Positions 1 to 6,808 are shown, counted from the stretch's first letter. The stretch: DNA of 11,498 nucleotides from Pseudomonadota bacterium (GCA_009927255.1 RFNJ01000106.1:1-11498), one strand, 5' to 3'. Notes: generated from the sequence alone by a model not told the origin. Numbers and translations are program-made.

Positions 1-182
1 CACGCCTTGTCGCCATTGGCATGAGAGCGCAGCCCCGCCAAAACCTTGCCCTCGGCATTCATCACCACAATCCCCACATTACGCCGCAACCGCCCTTGCT
101 GGGCCCCGGGCCTGGGCTTGCCACGCCGATGCCGATTCTTCTTCCGCGGCTGCCGCGCAGCCACCAATGTCACATCATCCAT
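1..182 (-). CDS. rppH: RNA pyrophosphohydrolase RppH, Nudix family (N-terminal part, runs off left edge)
   Basis: The reverse strand from the ATG at 182-180 gives 60 codons before the edge. After a very basic stretch (RQPRKKNRHRRGKPRPG) comes LRRNVGIVVMNAEGKVLAGL, which matches the start of RppH-type Nudix proteins (family pattern YRPNVG...GRVF.G.R), followed by a Trp at the edge where WQ.PQGG is expected. RppH removes pyrophosphate from 5'-triphosphate mRNA and so starts RNase E-dependent decay. The Nudix box itself lies outside the window, so the call rests on the N-terminus and on the ctpA-yibQ-rppH order. An in-frame ATG at 212-210 would add ten residues but has no ribosome site; the ATG at 182 follows GGTGGGGGT. 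The roughly 34 residues before the conserved start are longer than usual for the family. Confidence 0.72.
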   Translation of the reverse strand, partial: MDDVTLVAARQPRKKNRHRRGKPRPGAQQGRLRRNVGIVVMNAEGKVLAGLRSHANGDKA

Positions 183-223
183 ACCCCCACCAATCGCACA
201 TCTCACCGCCATATACAAGGCAA

Positions 224-256
224 ACCAAAAGGCCTCTCCCCAAAGGGAAGAGGCCT
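224..256 (-). terminator. Intrinsic terminator after the 278-1069 gene
   Basis: Arms 230-241 and 245-256 pair over 12 bp with a 3-nt loop. On the minus strand all pairs hold, one as G-U (AGGCCTCTTCCC against GGGGAGAGGCCT), followed by TTTTGGTTTG. The stem begins 21 nt after the stop codon at 278. It lies 12 nt from the upstream possible rppH ATG (212) and about 42 nt from the preferred one (182). Confidence 0.85.
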
Positions 257-277
257 CTCAGCATTCATGTCAAGGGC

Positions 278-1069
278 TTAGGCAGCTTTCACCACCCGAA
301 TCCCATTCCGCCAAACCGTCGGTTGCAGCACCGGCGGCTCATCAGTCAGTCCATCCTCCGTCCACTTGAAGAAGAACGGCCCGAAGGCAGCCTTGTTGGT
401 CAGGTAGCGGCCAATGATGATCCCCGCCGCCGGATAGTGATTCTGGTAAGGCATCACAAACGCTGCCGACTTTCCATCAGCAACGCCCAGCTCCTTCCGC
501 ACGCGGGCAATGATCATCGCAATCGCCGTATCCAGCAGCACATCATCCCGCTCGCGCGGGCTGTTGCCACTGGCCACATGAGCCCGCCGCGCCGCCCGAA
601 TCACTTCGGTCAGCTCAGCCTGCACCTTGGGCGAAAGCACTTTCTCCGCCACTGGTTGGGTCACCGGCTTAGCTTGCACCGGCGCAGGCTTCGGGCGATT
701 GGCCATCAGTTCAGCCAGCCGCCGCTCCAACCACTCCCGACCCTTGGGAGTGTTCAGCACCACCTCCACATAGCTGGCATTCGGCGGATTCTCGCGGAAC
801 GTACTGCGGTAGCCGTCGTAGGCCTCCCGCGCCAGCACGGCCGCTTCCGCATGGCTAGCACCTTTGCTAACCAGAATCGGCCGCAGCTTCTCCAGCACCT
901 TGCCCTTCGGCTGAATGGTGTTGGTCGGAGTGACTCCCTTCGGCCGCGCCACCACCTTCACGGTGGGGTTGGCGTTCGGGGCGGAGGCAGCAGCGTTGAT
1001 TTCCATCTGCATGAGATTTTTCACCGTGAGGTCAATAAACCGGCTCCGTGCCGGCCACGTCTGCCCCAT
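278..1069 (-). CDS. Unrecognised two-part protein inserted between the yibQ-type gene and rppH
   Basis: 263 residues, no family recognised, no signal peptide or membrane segment. Visible parts: a poorly ordered N-terminus (1-55, rich in Pro, Ala, Thr); a helical block (about 57-122) with REAYDGYRSTF and KGREWLERRLAELM; a Pro/Lys/Ala linker (125-143); and a second block (145-263) with a charged helix, RERDDVLLDTAIAMIIARVRK, then an aromatic C-terminus (YQNHYPAAGIIIGRYL, FGPFFFKW). The first ATG (1069) has no ribosome site. An in-frame ATG at 1012 has GGTGA 8 nt upstream and may be the true start, giving 244 residues. The gene has its own promoter and terminator, and in related bacteria yibQ and rppH are normally adjacent, so it is probably an insertion. 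Base composition is similar to its neighbours, but the promoter region is AT-rich. Function unknown; it is most likely a cytoplasmic protein. Confidence 0.8.
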   Translation of the reverse strand: MGQTWPARSRFIDLTVKNLMQMEINAAASAPNANPTVKVVARPKGVTPTNTIQPKGKVLEKLRPILVSKGASHAEAAVLAREAYDGYRSTFRENPPNASYVEVVLNTPKGREWLERRLAELMANRPKPAPVQAKPVTQPVAEKVLSPKVQAELTEVIRAARRAHVASGNSPRERDDVLLDTAIAMIIARVRKELGVADGKSAAFVMPYQNHYPAAGIIIGRYLTNKAAFGPFFFKWTEDGLTDEPPVLQPTVWRNGIRVVKAA

Positions 1070-1112
1070 CAGGGAATACCAAAAGTCATAATAAAGATGG
1101 AGCAGCCCAACC

Positions 1113-1141
1113 TAAATAGGGCTCTTCTTATTCTTTGTCAA
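1113..1141 (-). promoter_or_regulatory. Sigma-70-type promoter for the 278-1069 gene
   Basis: On the minus strand a perfect -35 box TTGACA (1141-1136), a 17-nt spacer and a weak -10 box TATTTA (1118-1113). Transcription would start near 1106, about 37 nt before the first ATG at 1069. The -35 box lies inside the last codons of the upstream deacetylase gene. A short inverted repeat (AGCCC/GGGCT, 1104-1123) overlaps the -10 box. Confidence 0.6.
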
Positions 1142-2195
1142 GTATAGTATACTTATTTTTAATCCCTCCCGTCACCCCCACCAAAACCACACTCCCCGAA
1201 AGCCCCCCCAATTCCGCCCGCAAAACATCCAAAGTAGCAGGCAAAGGGTGGCCAATCGCCACCGCAAACCCACGCTTTTTCGCCAACGCCACCGCCTTTT
1301 GCAACTCGGCCCGCACCGCCGCCGCCCCTTCTTCGTGGTCTAAAAACACATCGCGACCCAGCAACGGAACTTCCAAGCCCACCGCCGCCTCGCGCACCGC
1401 CGTCCGCGCCGCCGTGCGGCTATCCAAAAACAGCAACCCCTCCTCTTGCATCACCTCCAACACCGCACGCATACCTTCAGGCCAGCGGGTAAATTTGCTG
1501 CCCATGTGGTTGTTCGCCCCCACCGCAACATCCAGCAATCCCGCCACATTCTGGCGCACACGGCGGCCAATCTCATCCGCCGCCATCCCCACTTTCAGCC
1601 CCCCCGGCCCCATTTCCGGCAACACTTCGGTGTCACTCACCATGTGCACCAGTGGCTCCATCGGAATATGCACCAAAATCTCATGCCCCTTCGTCCGCGC
1701 CTGCAAAGCTAATTCACGCGTCGCAGCCCCATAAGGCAAGAATGCCAACGTCACCGCCGGCGGCAACTCCGCCAGCGCCCGCTCGCTCAATGCTCGGTCA
1801 ACCCCCATATCATCAATCACAATCGCCAGCTGCGGCACACCAACCGGCACTTCCCAAACGCCCGCATGCCGCTGCCACCGCGCCATCGGCGCCGTTGCCG
1901 TCACCACCTCACTCACCGAAACCACCACCGTCGCCGAATCCACCCCCACCGGCTCTCCCACCACCATCTCCGTCGGCCCAGCGTAAATCGGCACCCCCAC
2001 CGCCCGCTCCACCGGCAGCAAAGCCTCCCGCTCCACAATCTTTCCCCGCCGCTCAAAGCGCTGCTGCCAGCTCTCACTGCGGCTCAGCATCACCGCCAAA
2101 GCCAAACACCCCAGCGCCAGCAAAGCACCACCCCCCACCACCGCCCAAACCCACCGCGGCACCGGCCCCGTCGCTGCGTTCGGCGTTGGCGCCAT
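1128..2195 (-). CDS. Divergent polysaccharide deacetylase family protein (YibQ / DUF610 type)
   Basis: 355 residues. A membrane anchor lies at about 15-37 (WVWAVVGGGALLALGCLALAV), then a variable linker, then the catalytic-fold domain from about 122: IDDMG (127-131), HIPMEP (176-181), GANNHMGS (226-233), FLDSRT (256-261), RDVFLDHE (281-288) and GHPLP (315-319). These are the conserved blocks of the divergent polysaccharide deacetylases (Polysacc_deac_2), periplasmic proteins linked to envelope or peptidoglycan work whose substrate is unsettled. The start is set at the ATG at 2195; a TTG directly before it is also in frame, but GGTAGGGGGG fits the ATG better. Nine nt separate it from the ctpA stop, so the two are co-translated neighbours. 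The AT-rich tail NKYTILDKE lies past the usual family end (LVxVTGG here) and overlaps the next promoter. Confidence 0.92.
   Translation of the reverse strand: MAPTPNAATGPVPRWVWAVVGGGALLALGCLALAVMLSRSESWQQRFERRGKIVEREALLPVERAVGVPIYAGPTEMVVGEPVGVDSATVVVSVSEVVTATAPMARWQRHAGVWEVPVGVPQLAIVIDDMGVDRALSERALAELPPAVTLAFLPYGAATRELALQARTKGHEILVHIPMEPLVHMVSDTEVLPEMGPGGLKVGMAADEIGRRVRQNVAGLLDVAVGANNHMGSKFTRWPEGMRAVLEVMQEEGLLFLDSRTAARTAVREAAVGLEVPLLGRDVFLDHEEGAAAVRAELQKAVALAKKRGFAVAIGHPLPATLDVLRAELGGLSGSVVLVGVTGGIKNKYTILDKE
1140..1154. promoter_or_regulatory. Perfect 15-nt palindrome, possible operator
   Basis: AAGTATA-G-TATACTT is an exact inverted repeat around one central base. It abuts and overlaps by 2 nt the -35 box of the promoter at 1113-1141, a typical position for a regulator site. 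It is also inside the 3' end of the upstream gene, in an AT-rich patch. No known regulator consensus is claimed. Confidence 0.5.
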
Positions 2196-2204
2196 CAAGC
2201 CCCC

Positions 2205-3626
2205 CTACCGCACCACGGTGGCCGAAGTCCCCGCCCCCGCCGCCATCGTGCTTGTCGGCACCCCCATCAGCATCTTCAGCACCATCACCCCCCGGTCAAG
2301 CTGAGCATCCGGCTTGCCGTCCAAGCCTGCCAACGTATCACTCGGGCTCTTCTGCGGCACCGGCGCATAAATCATCGCCGGAATATCCACCCGCTTTTCA
2401 GTCGCCGAAACCACTGCCGCCTTACCCGCATCCAAGTGCCCCACCAAGCTGGCTTCGCTCGGCAAATCCGCCTCTTCCAGCTGCACCCGCTCTTGTTCCT
2501 TGGTCTTAAACGGCTTGGCCTCAATGTCCGGCGTAATGCCATGCGCCTGAATGCTCTTGCCACTCGGCGTATAATAAAGCGCCGTGGTCAGCCGCATGCC
2601 GGTGCCACCAGGTAGGTTAAAGATCGTCTGCACACTCCCCTTGCCAAAGCTCTTGGTGCCCACCACCACCGCACGCCGATTATCCTGCAAAGCCCCCGCC
2701 ACAATCTCCGCCGCACTCGCGCTGCCATTGTTAATCAGCACCACCAGCGGCTTATTGTTCAGCAAGTCCCCGCTGCGGGCCACATAGCGCGAATCCTGCC
2801 CCGCAATCCGCCCCCGCGTGCTCACAATCTCACCCTCGGCCAAAAAGTCATCGGCCACCGCAATCGCTTGGTTCAGCAACCCACCGGGATTATTCCGCAT
2901 ATCCAAAATCAAGCCACCCAACTCGCCACCACCGGCAGCTTTATTGGCTTTGGCCAATTCCTTCAAGTGGTCGCGCAGGCTAAAGTCAGTGTAATCATTA
3001 AAGCTGGTTACCCGCACATAACCAATCCCAGCCTCTAAAAGCTTGCTCTTCACCGGCTTCACCTTAATCACCGCCCGCGTAATCACCACGGGGAAGGTGC
3101 GCTTCTCACTCTCACGGAATACCACCAGCTTCACCTTGGTGCCGGGCTTGCCGCGCATCTTGTCCACCGCGTCCTTCAGGCTCATGCCCTGCACGTCGTG
3201 GTTATCAATCCGGATAATCAAATCCTCGCTCTCCATCCCCGCCGCATCAGCCGGAGTATCCTCAATCGGCGAAACCACCTTCACCAAACCATTGTCCATC
3301 GTCACTTCAATGCCAAGGCCGCCAAATTCGCCCTGTGTCTGCTGTTGCAAATCTTTAAAGTCGTCTTCTTTCAGGTATCCACTGTGCGGGTCAAGGCTCA
3401 CCAACATCCCGTTAATCGCGTTCTCAATCACCTCCGTCTCCGTCACCCGCTCCACATAGCTGCTGCGAATTTTGTCCAGCACATGGGCAAAAACATCCAG
3501 CTTCTCATAAACCGCCGGGTCAATCTGCCGCCCCTGCGCATGGCTCAAGGGGGCCACGCCCACCACTGCCATCATCACCGCCACACTTGCCAACCCACGC
3601 TTAACATTCACCAGAAAATTCATCAT
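2205..3626 (-). CDS. ctpA: Periplasmic carboxyl-terminal processing protease, S41 family
   Basis: 473 residues. A signal peptide covers about 1-30 with a likely cut after SHA. An N-terminal helical region (36-95) leads to a PDZ domain (about 100-180, with GLGIEV and TPADAAGM), then the protease core: LDMRNNPGGLLNQA (241-254) and NNGSASAAEIVAGALQD (299-315). Aligned to E. coli Tsp, the catalytic Ser/Lys dyad is Ser304 and Lys329 (GTKSFGKGSVQT), with Asp315 in the Tsp Asp441 position. The family trims or degrades exported proteins and peptidoglycan hydrolases from their C-terminus; in alphaproteobacteria ctpA usually sits beside envC and the YibQ-type gene, as with the latter here. The ATG at 3626 has AAGGCGGGG upstream; a second ATG follows directly. 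The last 100 residues (375-473) are low-complexity and family-variable. Confidence 0.96.
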   Translation of the reverse strand: MMNFLVNVKRGLASVAVMMAVVGVAPLSHAQGRQIDPAVYEKLDVFAHVLDKIRSSYVERVTETEVIENAINGMLVSLDPHSGYLKEDDFKDLQQQTQGEFGGLGIEVTMDNGLVKVVSPIEDTPADAAGMESEDLIIRIDNHDVQGMSLKDAVDKMRGKPGTKVKLVVFRESEKRTFPVVITRAVIKVKPVKSKLLEAGIGYVRVTSFNDYTDFSLRDHLKELAKANKAAGGGELGGLILDMRNNPGGLLNQAIAVADDFLAEGEIVSTRGRIAGQDSRYVARSGDLLNNKPLVVLINNGSASAAEIVAGALQDNRRAVVVGTKSFGKGSVQTIFNLPGGTGMRLTTALYYTPSGKSIQAHGITPDIEAKPFKTKEQERVQLEEADLPSEASLVGHLDAGKAAVVSATEKRVDIPAMIYAPVPQKSPSDTLAGLDGKPDAQLDRGVMVLKMLMGVPTSTMAAGAGTSATVVR

Positions 3627-3655
3627 ATCCCCGCCTTCTTATTGAATGCCCACCA

Positions 3656-3693
3656 CCCTAAAGGCAAACCCCCCAAACCACAACCCCCGCCCC
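3656..3693 (-). promoter_or_regulatory. G-rich leader upstream of ctpA (possible quadruplex)
   Basis: In the 76-nt gap after resB the minus strand carries G runs of 4, 5, 6 and 3 (3693-3690, 3688-3684, 3674-3669, 3658-3656) with loops of 1, 9 and 10 nt. The loops are long for a stable quadruplex, so it may only reflect the G bias of the coding strand. No separate ctpA promoter is visible. Confidence 0.25.
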
Positions 3694-3702
3694 AACATTT
3701 TC

Positions 3703-4989
3703 TTACCCCCCTCTCTCACGCCCTCTCCCCACCAACATGCAAACCACCCCCACCAAAAGCATCCCCGCAAACAGCCAAAAAAACTGCACCGCCGGATCAT
3801 AAACCACCTGCAACCCACTATACCGCCGCAGCGTAAAATCCTCCAACACCAACAGGTGCGTCAGCTCCAGCTCCGCCACCACCCGCGCCGCCTGCATCAG
3901 CCCCACCCCCGCCGCCAAGCGCGCCTGCTCATCCTTAATTCCCCACAAATACCCGCCACTCGCCGCCTTAAAATCCGCCCCGCCCACCACCGCACTCACC
4001 ACCCGCCAAAAGTCAGCGCTACTGCCACCCCCCCTATCACCCAAATAAACCGGCCGATACACCACCGTCCCATCCGCCATCCCCCCCACCCGCACGCCAT
4101 CGGCCACCCCCACCCAATCGGGATAATTCACATAAGCCCGCAGCTGCCGCGCCGGCGCGTCTGGCGGCTGCACCACATAATCCACACTCGGCCCCACATC
4201 AGCAGGCCGTACCCCCCGCATCGTCTCTACCGTAAAGGGCCGAAAGTCCAACAGCTCAATCCGCGTGCCATCGGTCAATTTGGTTTCCTCATAAATCCGC
4301 GCCGCAAACGGCGTCATCACACCACGCTGCACCTCAATCCCCTGCCCCCACACCTCACTCCCCCCATCACCAAAACTCGCCTGATAAAACACATACTCCC
4401 CCACCCGCAAAGGCTTGTTCACCTCCACCTCATGCGCCACGCCATCCACCACCAACCGCGTGGCGTAGCGCTTCGGCATCCCGGTCGGATAATGCTCAAT
4501 CACAAACTCCTCATTCGCCACTTTAAAAGGCAAAACCTTCGGCGTCGCCTCGCGCCCATGCCACACCAGCGCAATGTTATCCACCTCGCCCTCGCGCAAG
4601 TTCATCACCCCACGCCAGCCAATCAACCCACTCACCAACCCGGCAATCGCCACCCCCAACACCCCAAAATGCACCAACAAATACCCCAACCTCACCACCT
4701 CAAATTTCTTCAACAACCGCCGCAGATAAATCGGCGCATTGCGCCACAAACACACACTCACGCTCACCAACAGCACCGCCTGCACCGCCAAAAACCACCA
4801 TGCCCGAAACACATCATGCAACCCAAGCTGCCAAACAACTTGCCCCCAAAACACCCCATATTCCGCCACATAGTCCTGCAACGGCAACCCCTGCACCACC
4901 ACCGTCCCCAACAAACTCACCAACGCACTAAAAGCCAACAGCCCCACCGCGGTGCGCATCTTGCCCAATTCAGAAATCAACCACCTCAT
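3703..4989 (-). CDS. resB: Cytochrome c biogenesis protein ResB (Ccs1 type, system II)
   Basis: 428 residues with the ResB plan: TM1 about 12-33, TM2 about 63-82, TM3 about 102-126, a large periplasmic domain (about 128-395) and a final TM (about 401-421). Family marks are YLLVHFGVLG in TM3 (His107, a likely haem ligand), the periplasmic NKPLRVGEYVFYQASFGD (191-208) and YSGLQVVYDPAVQFFWLFAG before the last TM. With CcsA, ResB carries haem across the membrane and holds apocytochrome c for thioether formation. No ccsA lies in the window; in many bacteria it is next to resB. The start ATG (4989) has AAGGA 10 nt upstream within a small tandem repeat. It is 40 nt from ispH and 76 nt from ctpA, so probably in their operon. 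System II is unexpected if the host is an alphaproteobacterium, most of which use system I (Ccm). Confidence 0.9.
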   Translation of the reverse strand: MRWLISELGKMRTAVGLLAFSALVSLLGTVVVQGLPLQDYVAEYGVFWGQVVWQLGLHDVFRAWWFLAVQAVLLVSVSVCLWRNAPIYLRRLLKKFEVVRLGYLLVHFGVLGVAIAGLVSGLIGWRGVMNLREGEVDNIALVWHGREATPKVLPFKVANEEFVIEHYPTGMPKRYATRLVVDGVAHEVEVNKPLRVGEYVFYQASFGDGGSEVWGQGIEVQRGVMTPFAARIYEETKLTDGTRIELLDFRPFTVETMRGVRPADVGPSVDYVVQPPDAPARQLRAYVNYPDWVGVADGVRVGGMADGTVVYRPVYLGDRGGGSSADFWRVVSAVVGGADFKAASGGYLWGIKDEQARLAAGVGLMQAARVVAELELTHLLVLEDFTLRRYSGLQVVYDPAVQFFWLFAGMLLVGVVCMLVGRGRERGG

Positions 4990-4998
4990 CCACTCGAC

Positions 4999-5025
4999 AT
5001 CCTTAACAACCTTAATATCCTTAAC
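4999..5025 (-). repeat. Three 9-nt tandem repeats between ispH and resB
   Basis: On the minus strand the units are GTTAAGGAT, ATTAAGGTT and GTTAAGGAT, with a fourth partial AGGAT before them. Each carries an AAGG core; the last one is placed to serve as the resB ribosome site. Confidence 0.6.
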
Positions 5026-5029
5026 ATCC

Positions 5030-5992
5030 TCACACCCTTAATTCTTGAGGCATCGCAAAAAACATATCCTCCGCCACCACCACCTTCTCCTCCACCGTAA
5101 CCTCCCCAAACTTCCCACGCAAAAAGTCCAAAACCTCCTCCACCAATTCCTCTGGCGCACTCGCCGCACTGGTAACGCCAACCGCCTCCACGCCAACAAA
5201 ATCCACCACCGCCAGCTCCGCTGCCCGCTGCACCAACACCGCCTGCGGGCACCCCGCCTGCAAGGCCGTCTCGCGCAAGCGCACGCTGTTGCTGCTATAC
5301 GGCGCCCCCACCACAATCATCAGCTCCACCAGCGGCGCCACCACCTTCACCGCTGCCTGTCGGTTAGTCGTGGCATAGCAAATATCCTCCTTGCGCGGCA
5401 ATTTCAGCCGCGGAAACCGCCGCTGCAACACCGCAATAATCTCCGCCGTCTCATCCACGCTCAAAGTCGTCTGGGTCGCCAGCGCCAGCGGCAGTTCTTC
5501 CCAGCCAACCGGCAACACCAACCCCTCCGCCTCCGCCACATCCTGCACCAAAATGCTCTCCCCGTCGGGCAATTGCCCCATGGTGCCTTTCACTTCAGGA
5601 TGCCCCGCATGCCCCACCATCATAATCTTATGCCCCTGCTTATGCAGCGCGCTGGCGCTGGTGTGCACCTTATGCACCAACGGGCAGGTGGCATCCATCA
5701 CCATAAACCCCCGCCGCACCCCTTCAGCCACCACCGCCTTACTCACGCCATGGGCCGAAAACAACACCGGCCGCCCCTCCCGCACCGCACTGTCCGGAAT
5801 CTCATCCAATTCCTTCACAAACACCACGCCCTTGGCCCGCAACCCCTCCACCACATACTTGTTATGCACAATCTCATGCCGCACAAAAACCGGCGCCCCA
5901 AACTTCACCAAGCAAGCCTCCACCATCGCAACAGCCCGCACCACCCCCGCACAAAACCCCCGCGGCCCACACAGCAAAACCTTCAAGCTCAT
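5030..5992 (-). CDS. ispH: 4-hydroxy-3-methylbut-2-enyl diphosphate reductase IspH (LytB)
   Basis: 320 residues, about the usual length. IspH is the last enzyme of the MEP pathway; its [4Fe-4S] cluster reduces HMBPP to IPP and DMAPP in the cytoplasm. All three cluster cysteines are present: Cys14 (GPRGFCAGV), Cys103 (DATCPLVHKVH) and Cys205 (DICYATTNRQ). Substrate and proton-relay residues are also there: His43, His81 (FSAHGVS), His131 and Glu133 (GHPEVKGTMGQ), Thr176 (TQTTLSVD), the SSNS block (233-236) and Ser278 (ASAP). The start is placed at the ATG at 5992, where the conserved LKVLLCGPRGFCAGV begins; in-frame ATGs at 6004 and 6016 would add non-conserved GWCMGGG. It probably leads the ispH-resB-ctpA-yibQ unit. 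A strong terminator ends only 36 nt upstream. Confidence 0.97.
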   Translation of the reverse strand: MSLKVLLCGPRGFCAGVVRAVAMVEACLVKFGAPVFVRHEIVHNKYVVEGLRAKGVVFVKELDEIPDSAVREGRPVLFSAHGVSKAVVAEGVRRGFMVMDATCPLVHKVHTSASALHKQGHKIMMVGHAGHPEVKGTMGQLPDGESILVQDVAEAEGLVLPVGWEELPLALATQTTLSVDETAEIIAVLQRRFPRLKLPRKEDICYATTNRQAAVKVVAPLVELMIVVGAPYSSNSVRLRETALQAGCPQAVLVQRAAELAVVDFVGVEAVGVTSAASAPEELVEEVLDFLRGKFGEVTVEEKVVVAEDMFFAMPQELRV

Positions 5993-5999
5993 ACCACCA

Positions 6000-6024
6000 C
6001 CCATACACCACCCCACCCCGCCCC
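6000..6024 (-). promoter_or_regulatory. Quadruplex-type G-run motif in the ispH leader
   Basis: On the minus strand three runs of four G (6024-6021, 6019-6016, 6014-6011) are separated by single bases (C, T), and a fourth run of three G (6002-6000) follows after 8 nt. This fits the usual G3+ quadruplex pattern. It fills the space between the upstream terminator and the ispH start. Confidence 0.45.
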
Positions 6025-6027
6025 AGC

Positions 6028-6052
6028 AATAAAAAAGGGGGCCACCGCCCCC
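6028..6052 (-). terminator. Intrinsic terminator after the 6068-6769 gene
   Basis: On the minus strand GGGGGC (6052-6047), loop GGTG, GCCCCC (6042-6037), then TTTTTTATT. A textbook rho-independent terminator, 15 nt past the stop codon. Confidence 0.92.
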
Positions 6053-6067
6053 AATTCTTAGCCCTAC

Positions 6068-6769
6068 TTAACAAACTTCAGGCCCATACTCATCATCCAT
6101 CTCAGGCGAATCAGCCCCATCCATCACAGCCGCTTTGTCGTCAAGCGTTTTAGTGTCAGGCGCACTTATTTGTGCCTTAGCACCAACCACAGGCCCATAC
6201 TCATCATTCATCTGGTAAAAATCAATAATATCCGCACAAGCACGATCAAAAAGAATGAACGCTCGATCCACATTATTCCAATACTCAGTTGCCTTTCTGT
6301 CCTCCACTTTCAACTGCTCTCCCAATTGAGCAAAAAGCTCTGGATTAGTTATTCTAGCATACTCCCAAGCAGGACCATCACAATCACGTTCGTAAAGCCC
6401 ATTACGAGCTTCGCTAATACCCGAAACCTTAGCCTTCTGTTCCTCCCACCGTTGCCTTGCTTTAGCTAAATCATCCGCCACCTTTTGTCGTCTTTTTTCC
6501 AAATCAGCCAAACACTCCGCATTAGTTACAGGCTTAGCATCCCAAGGAACTGTGTCAATATAACCACAAAAACGTCTGTTCTCATGTGCCAGAATAGCCC
6601 CAAGATCAGATTCTGGTGAAACCGTAATTGTTCCCCCCTGGCCACATTGTACAAAGCATTGTTCCTCAACAGCCAACGCATGAGCAGCTTTAACAAATTC
6701 ACGTATGTCAGCATGATATCCAATACGTGCTAACGTCTCCTTAATCCCAATAACTCTTTTCGTATCCAT
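6068..6769 (-). CDS. Unrecognised Cys-containing protein with a duplicated DEYGP motif
   Basis: 233 residues, no family recognised and no signal or membrane segment. Visible parts: an N-terminal globular stretch (1-80, with IGYHADIREFVKAAHAL and QCFVQCGQGG), a charged helical segment likely to form a coiled coil (about 86-117), an aromatic-rich helical block (120-186, with YWNNVDRAFILFDRACADIIDFY), then an acidic tail. The tail holds MNDEYGPVV (187-195) and, 37 residues later, MDDEYGPEV (224-232), the second just before the final Cys233. Seven cysteines are scattered (38, 42, 68, 86, 130, 178, 233). The ATG at 6769 has a strong AGGAG 7 nt upstream, which excludes the in-frame TTG at 6784. The gene is visibly more AT-rich than its neighbours and stands alone between gyrB and ispH with its own promoter and terminator, suggesting transfer. 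Function unknown. Confidence 0.85.
   Translation of the reverse strand: MDTKRVIGIKETLARIGYHADIREFVKAAHALAVEEQCFVQCGQGGTITVSPESDLGAILAHENRRFCGYIDTVPWDAKPVTNAECLADLEKRRQKVADDLAKARQRWEEQKAKVSGISEARNGLYERDCDGPAWEYARITNPELFAQLGEQLKVEDRKATEYWNNVDRAFILFDRACADIIDFYQMNDEYGPVVGAKAQISAPDTKTLDDKAAVMDGADSPEMDDEYGPEVC
6079..6102 (-). repeat. Direct repeat, copy nearest the gene end (DEYGP coding)
   Basis: 24 nt matching 6190-6213 except for one base (c versus t), 111 nt or exactly 37 codons apart, in frame. It encodes MDDEYGPE near the C-terminus of the 6068-6769 protein. The near identity, including third codon positions, points to a recent duplication or to selection on the DNA itself. Confidence 0.85.
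6190..6213 (-). repeat. Direct repeat, inner copy (DEYGP coding)
   Basis: Partner of 6079-6102, encoding MNDEYGPV. The single base difference changes Asp to Asn in the residue after Met. Confidence 0.85.
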
Positions 6770-6787
6770 AATCCATCTCCTCAATTA

Positions 6788-6798
6788 GTGATCATCAC
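6788..6798. promoter_or_regulatory. 11-nt palindrome in the leader of the 6068-6769 gene
   Basis: GTGAT-C-ATCAC is a perfect inverted repeat around one base, lying between the predicted transcription start (near 6801) and the ribosome site (6777-6781). A repressor here would block the first transcribed bases. It is short, so chance is possible. Confidence 0.3.
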
Positions 6799-6808
6799 CT
6801 TTCCTTAT

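Noticed and set aside
1104..1123. AGCCC/GGGCT inverted repeat as a terminator for the deacetylase gene
   Set aside because: Five pairs around a 10-nt loop with no T-run; too weak, and it overlaps the predicted promoter.
3646..5100. 484-codon plus-strand open frame opposite resB
   Set aside because: The product is low-complexity His/Pro/Arg sequence caused by strand bias, while the minus strand encodes a clear ResB.
4986..5252. Gly-rich minus-strand frame whose TGA overlaps the resB ATG
   Set aside because: It lies in another frame of ispH; the ATGA overlap looks like coupling, but the coding evidence belongs to ispH.
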